A stretch of 64,000 nucleotides of DNA from Chlamydiales bacterium (GTDB lineage: Bacteria > Chlamydiota > Chlamydiia > Chlamydiales > JAJFMA01), in assembly GCA_030679955.1 (NCBI GenBank), contig JAUXSF010000001.1, forward strand, positions 1 to 64,000, read 5' to 3'. Each line of letters begins with the position of its first letter. Position 1 is the stretch's first letter. Both the position numbers and the translations under genes were made by a program. Below are positions 61,641 through 64,000 of the stretch, one piece after another. The notes beneath the pieces were generated by a model that worked only from the letters and a program-made list of their open reading frames with translations, did not search any database and was not told where the DNA came from.

Positions 61641-62924
61641 ATGATGGCTACGCTGTTGGCATTGGTATTTGGTGCTGTGCTCTATTTTTTCGAGGTGCAT
61701 GTTTCACTAATCGCCATGCAATGGATGGGCGCCATAACCGGAGCCTTGTTCTTCTTTTTAGTCGTCTTCACCTACTTATCGATGATACGGCCGCTGCAAT
61801 GGGCTGAGGTTATGGCGACACCGCGAGTGTCAGAGCTCGTTCGTGGCGACACCTCCCTAAAGTACTTGAGTCTTGGCCTATTGATGCTGCCTGTTTCTTC
61901 GCTTGTGATTGCAGCAGCAGCTTTGCCAGAGGGCTGGTTAGACAACACAACACTATTCTGTATTTGGCTTGTCTTTGTTGGCATATCGATAGACCTTTTG
62001 CGCACTTATTCCAGCCGCCTTTCAAACTACTTCAATCCAGCCTTGGTCATTAAATCGATCGTTCAGCGCGGTCAGGCAGATATTGCTCAAGGGCGAGATG
62101 CCGAGCTGTGTGATTGGATCGCTACCTTATCTGAAACATCTCTCATGTCGCTGAAGCGCCACGGATTTTCTCTTGGCGAGCGAGCCATAAGCGGTATCAT
62201 TGCTTTAATGCAGCGCTTTTTGGAGGTTCATAGAAGGTCTCTGCAGACCGAAGCAGCTGATGCAAAGGTGCATCAACGCACCACTTACGTGCTGTTCTAT
62301 GGATTTGAACGATTACAGCTTATCTACTCTCATGCTGTACAAGAGCACTTAGAGCCAGTTTGTAGTCATATTGTGACTTCATTGGGCAAAGTTGCGTTAG
62401 CTGCGGCTTATGGCGACATTTCAAAGGTGAGCTTTGCTTTGCATTACATCGGCACTTTGGCCGATCAGGCTTTGCAGGCTAATATGCCTGACGTATCTGT
62501 TAAAGCTAATTTAACTTTGTTAGAAGTTGGAAAGGTGATTTTGTCTGAAGTAGATCTGTCAAAATCTAACGTCCGTGACCCACTTTCCAATTTGGTGGGG
62601 CATCTCGAGGATATTGCGAAAGCAACCTTTCGACGTGATAAAGAGAGCAATATCTTTATGCTGACGCAACCCATCCGCGATTTTAAAGCTGCGTTGTTAG
62701 CGCATGCGTTAGCTGAGCGGCACGATATGAAAAGTGTTGTGGCAGTAGTAGATAATGTGCTTTCTGATTTCGAGAACTTGCAGCTCGTATTAAATACAAT
62801 ACCGCCAATTCCTGATATTCCTGTAGCTGATGACAGTTTGCCTGAGATTCCCGAGCTGGCTAAGGCTGAGGCCGAAAGGGCCAAAAAGCAGGCGCAGAAG
62901 CCGTTAGAGTCAACATCTGCTTAG
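61641..62924 (+). CDS. membrane protein of unknown function with a helical cytoplasmic domain
   Basis: 427 residues. Four transmembrane helices at about 3-20, 25-46, 72-95 and 102-122, then about 300 mostly helical residues, ending in a Pro-rich segment (I-P-P-I-P-D-I-P) and a charged A-K-A-E-A-E-R-A-K-K tail. AAGGAG lies 7 bases before the ATG. No catalytic motif recognised. The end overlaps the pseudouridine synthase gene convergently by 65 bases. Confidence 0.65.
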   Translation: MMATLLALVFGAVLYFFEVHVSLIAMQWMGAITGALFFFLVVFTYLSMIRPLQWAEVMATPRVSELVRGDTSLKYLSLGLLMLPVSSLVIAAAALPEGWLDNTTLFCIWLVFVGISIDLLRTYSSRLSNYFNPALVIKSIVQRGQADIAQGRDAELCDWIATLSETSLMSLKRHGFSLGERAISGIIALMQRFLEVHRRSLQTEAADAKVHQRTTYVLFYGFERLQLIYSHAVQEHLEPVCSHIVTSLGKVALAAAYGDISKVSFALHYIGTLADQALQANMPDVSVKANLTLLEVGKVILSEVDLSKSNVRDPLSNLVGHLEDIAKATFRRDKESNIFMLTQPIRDFKAALLAHALAERHDMKSVVAVVDNVLSDFENLQLVLNTIPPIPDIPVADDSLPEIPELAKAEAERAKKQAQKPLESTSA

Positions 62925-63519
62925 TAGTGGGATGCGGAATTTGTAATTGATGGTGATGCAGAGCAATTCGATCACCGAAGTCCCATTGAATACCCCCATA
63001 TCGAATATCGCCCAAAATTGGGCAACCGATTGTCGACATTTGTAGGCGTATTTGGTGGTATCGTCCTGTCTCGAGCTCTATTTGCACCAAGGCTAGCTTT
63101 TCTTGAACATCGACAACATGATAGGTCAAGCGAGCTATAGAAGCTTCTGGGTGACCCCTCGGAACAATATTAGCTCGATGTTCCCCATGCACCATGTGAT
63201 GCTCGAGTACCTGCTCACGCGGGTTTGGAACTCCGCACACGATCGCATAGTAGTGTTTGCTAGTTTCTTTAGCGCGCATGGAGGCGTTTAGGCGTGAGAG
63301 CGCTTTGCTTGTTCGCGCAAAGAGCACAATGCCACTGGCTGGGCGATCTAGGCGGTGTACTGCATGCAGGAAGACTTTGCCGGGCTTACCGTAGCGTTCT
63401 TTGATCCATTCGCGCGCTTGATCTTCAAGATTTGCATCGCCCGTGCCATTAGACTGAGTCAGCACCCCTGAAGGTTTGTTGATAGCTAAGAGGTGATTAT
63501 CTTCATAAACAACATCCAC
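62860..63519 (-). CDS. RluA-family RNA pseudouridine synthase
   Basis: 219 residues from a GTG with AAGGT 7 bases upstream. Y-E-D-N-H-L-L-A-I-N-K-P-S-G-V (family motif I), H-R-L-D-R-P-A-S-G-I-V-L-F-A-R (motif II with the catalytic Asp), Y-Y-A-I-V-C-G and E-T-G-R-Y-H-Q-I-R-L-Q-M (motif III). No S4 domain, so one of the short RluA/RluC-like or TruC-like forms. The target (rRNA or tRNA) cannot be told. The SpoU methyltransferase gene ends 9 bases upstream, so the two probably form one transcript of RNA-modifying enzymes. Confidence 0.86.
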   Translation of the reverse strand: MDVVYEDNHLLAINKPSGVLTQSNGTGDANLEDQAREWIKERYGKPGKVFLHAVHRLDRPASGIVLFARTSKALSRLNASMRAKETSKHYYAIVCGVPNPREQVLEHHMVHGEHRANIVPRGHPEASIARLTYHVVDVQEKLALVQIELETGRYHQIRLQMSTIGCPILGDIRYGGIQWDFGDRIALHHHQLQIPHPTTKQMLTLTASAPAFWPFRPQP

Positions 63520-63528
63520 AAGTAGACC

Positions 63529-64000
63529 TTATGCGAGGGTTCTTTGGCGTAGTACTTCGTAAAGAAGCAGCGTTGTAGCGGTGGCGACATTGAGGCTATC
63601 TGCCATTCCTCGCATTGGTATGCTTACTTGCAGGTCCGCACCATCCATCCATAGCTCTGAGAGCCCTAGCTGCTCCGTACCCACCGCGATGGCTACTGGT
63701 CCGGTAAGATCGACATCGGTATAGACCGCCTTGGCTTGTGGCGTAGCAGCCAAGATTTGAATGCCATTTTCGCGTAGCCAATCCAGGGCATCAGCGCCGG
63801 TGCATTCTATAACAGGAACGCTAAAGAGGGTGCCTACGCTGGCGCGTACGACATTAGGATTAAAGATGTCTGTACATCGATCGCATACCAGTAGGGCATC
63901 TAGACCTACAGCATCGCTAGAGCGTAAAATGGTGCCTAAGTTGCCTGGTTTTTCAATAGCTTCGGCAACAACTAAAAAGGGGTTAGCCGAAGGCTGTAAA
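63529..64000 (-). CDS. TrmH/SpoU-family RNA 2'-O-methyltransferase, 5' end outside the window
   Basis: The frame is open from the window edge, so the N-terminus is missing (about 157 residues visible). It shows the SPOUT trefoil-knot motifs: E-K-P-G-N-L-G-T-I-L-R-S-S-D (motif 1, with the Asn-Arg pair), V-A-I-A-V-G-T-E-Q-L-G-L-S (motif 2), and I-P-M-R-G-M-A-D-S-L-N-V-A-T-A (motif 3). Methylates a ribose 2'-OH in rRNA or tRNA using SAM. Adjacent to the pseudouridine synthase gene. Confidence 0.88.
   Translation of the reverse strand, partial: LQPSANPFLVVAEAIEKPGNLGTILRSSDAVGLDALLVCDRCTDIFNPNVVRASVGTLFSVPVIECTGADALDWLRENGIQILAATPQAKAVYTDVDLTGPVAIAVGTEQLGLSELWMDGADLQVSIPMRGMADSLNVATATTLLLYEVLRQRTLA

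Overview
The window reads as chromosome of a Chlamydiae bacterium, most likely an amoeba-associated (Parachlamydiales-type) species rather than a human Chlamydia. The block lplA - mnmG - dnaB, the sdhCAB operon, a three-gene metal ABC transporter and kdsD are in the families and neighbourhoods known from Chlamydia trachomatis. Added to these are gene types expected of larger environmental chlamydiae: a SET/ankyrin protein, a 1713-residue protein ending in an OTU protease, an Rhs toxin locus, many secreted paralogues, an insertion sequence and several dispersed palindromes. This assignment rests on gene content and remembered synteny, not on a search.

Layout. 0.2-6.0 kb: four tandem secreted paralogues (minus strand); one keeps a His...Asn-Cys pair like that of permuted papain-fold enzymes and the other three have lost it in steps. 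6.0-7.5 kb: an intact ISNCY-type insertion sequence with an 18-bp direct repeat, lying against the promoter of the fourth paralogue. 7.6-14.9 kb: MFS transporter, SET/ankyrin effector candidate, small membrane and secreted proteins, glutamyl-Q tRNA synthetase, a Fic remnant, an exported methyltransferase and a PLP enzyme. 14.9-20.2 kb: succinate dehydrogenase and a GT39 glycosyltransferase. 20.6-25.2 kb: lipoate ligase, MnmG, a 29-residue basic protein, DnaB and tRNA-Ser(GCU). 25.3-27.7 kb: zinc/manganese ABC transporter. 28.0-36.3 kb: a membrane protein of unknown function, the giant OTU protein and two secreted proteins. 36.4-38.6 kb: tRNA-Ser(GGA) and an archaeal-type AspRS fused to a YbaK editing domain.

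39.5-47.8 kb is the most unusual block. An Rhs/YD-repeat protein with a His-rich toxin-like tip is followed by two internally duplicated proteins (candidate immunity proteins), then two HslV/proteasome-like proteins of which only the second keeps the nucleophilic Thr, then an orphan. All are on one strand and closely spaced. 47.8-57.9 kb: M50 protease, a nested inverted-repeat element, aspartate/glutamate leucyltransferase, MATE pump, a secreted pair, KdsD, isocitrate dehydrogenase and a dicarboxylate symporter. 58-64 kb: a matrixin-type protease with a PEP-CTERM-like tail, LpxK, GmhA, a thioredoxin-fold protein, a membrane protein, an RluA-type pseudouridine synthase and a SpoU methyltransferase cut by the window end.

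How the parts work together. SdhCAB and Icd serve the TCA cycle, and the DAACS symporter may import its dicarboxylates. KdsD, GmhA and LpxK feed lipopolysaccharide synthesis. The SET, OTU, Rhs and secreted families look like host- or competitor-directed functions. A palindromic repeat with arms based on cgcaaagacgcagaggcgc occurs four times between genes.
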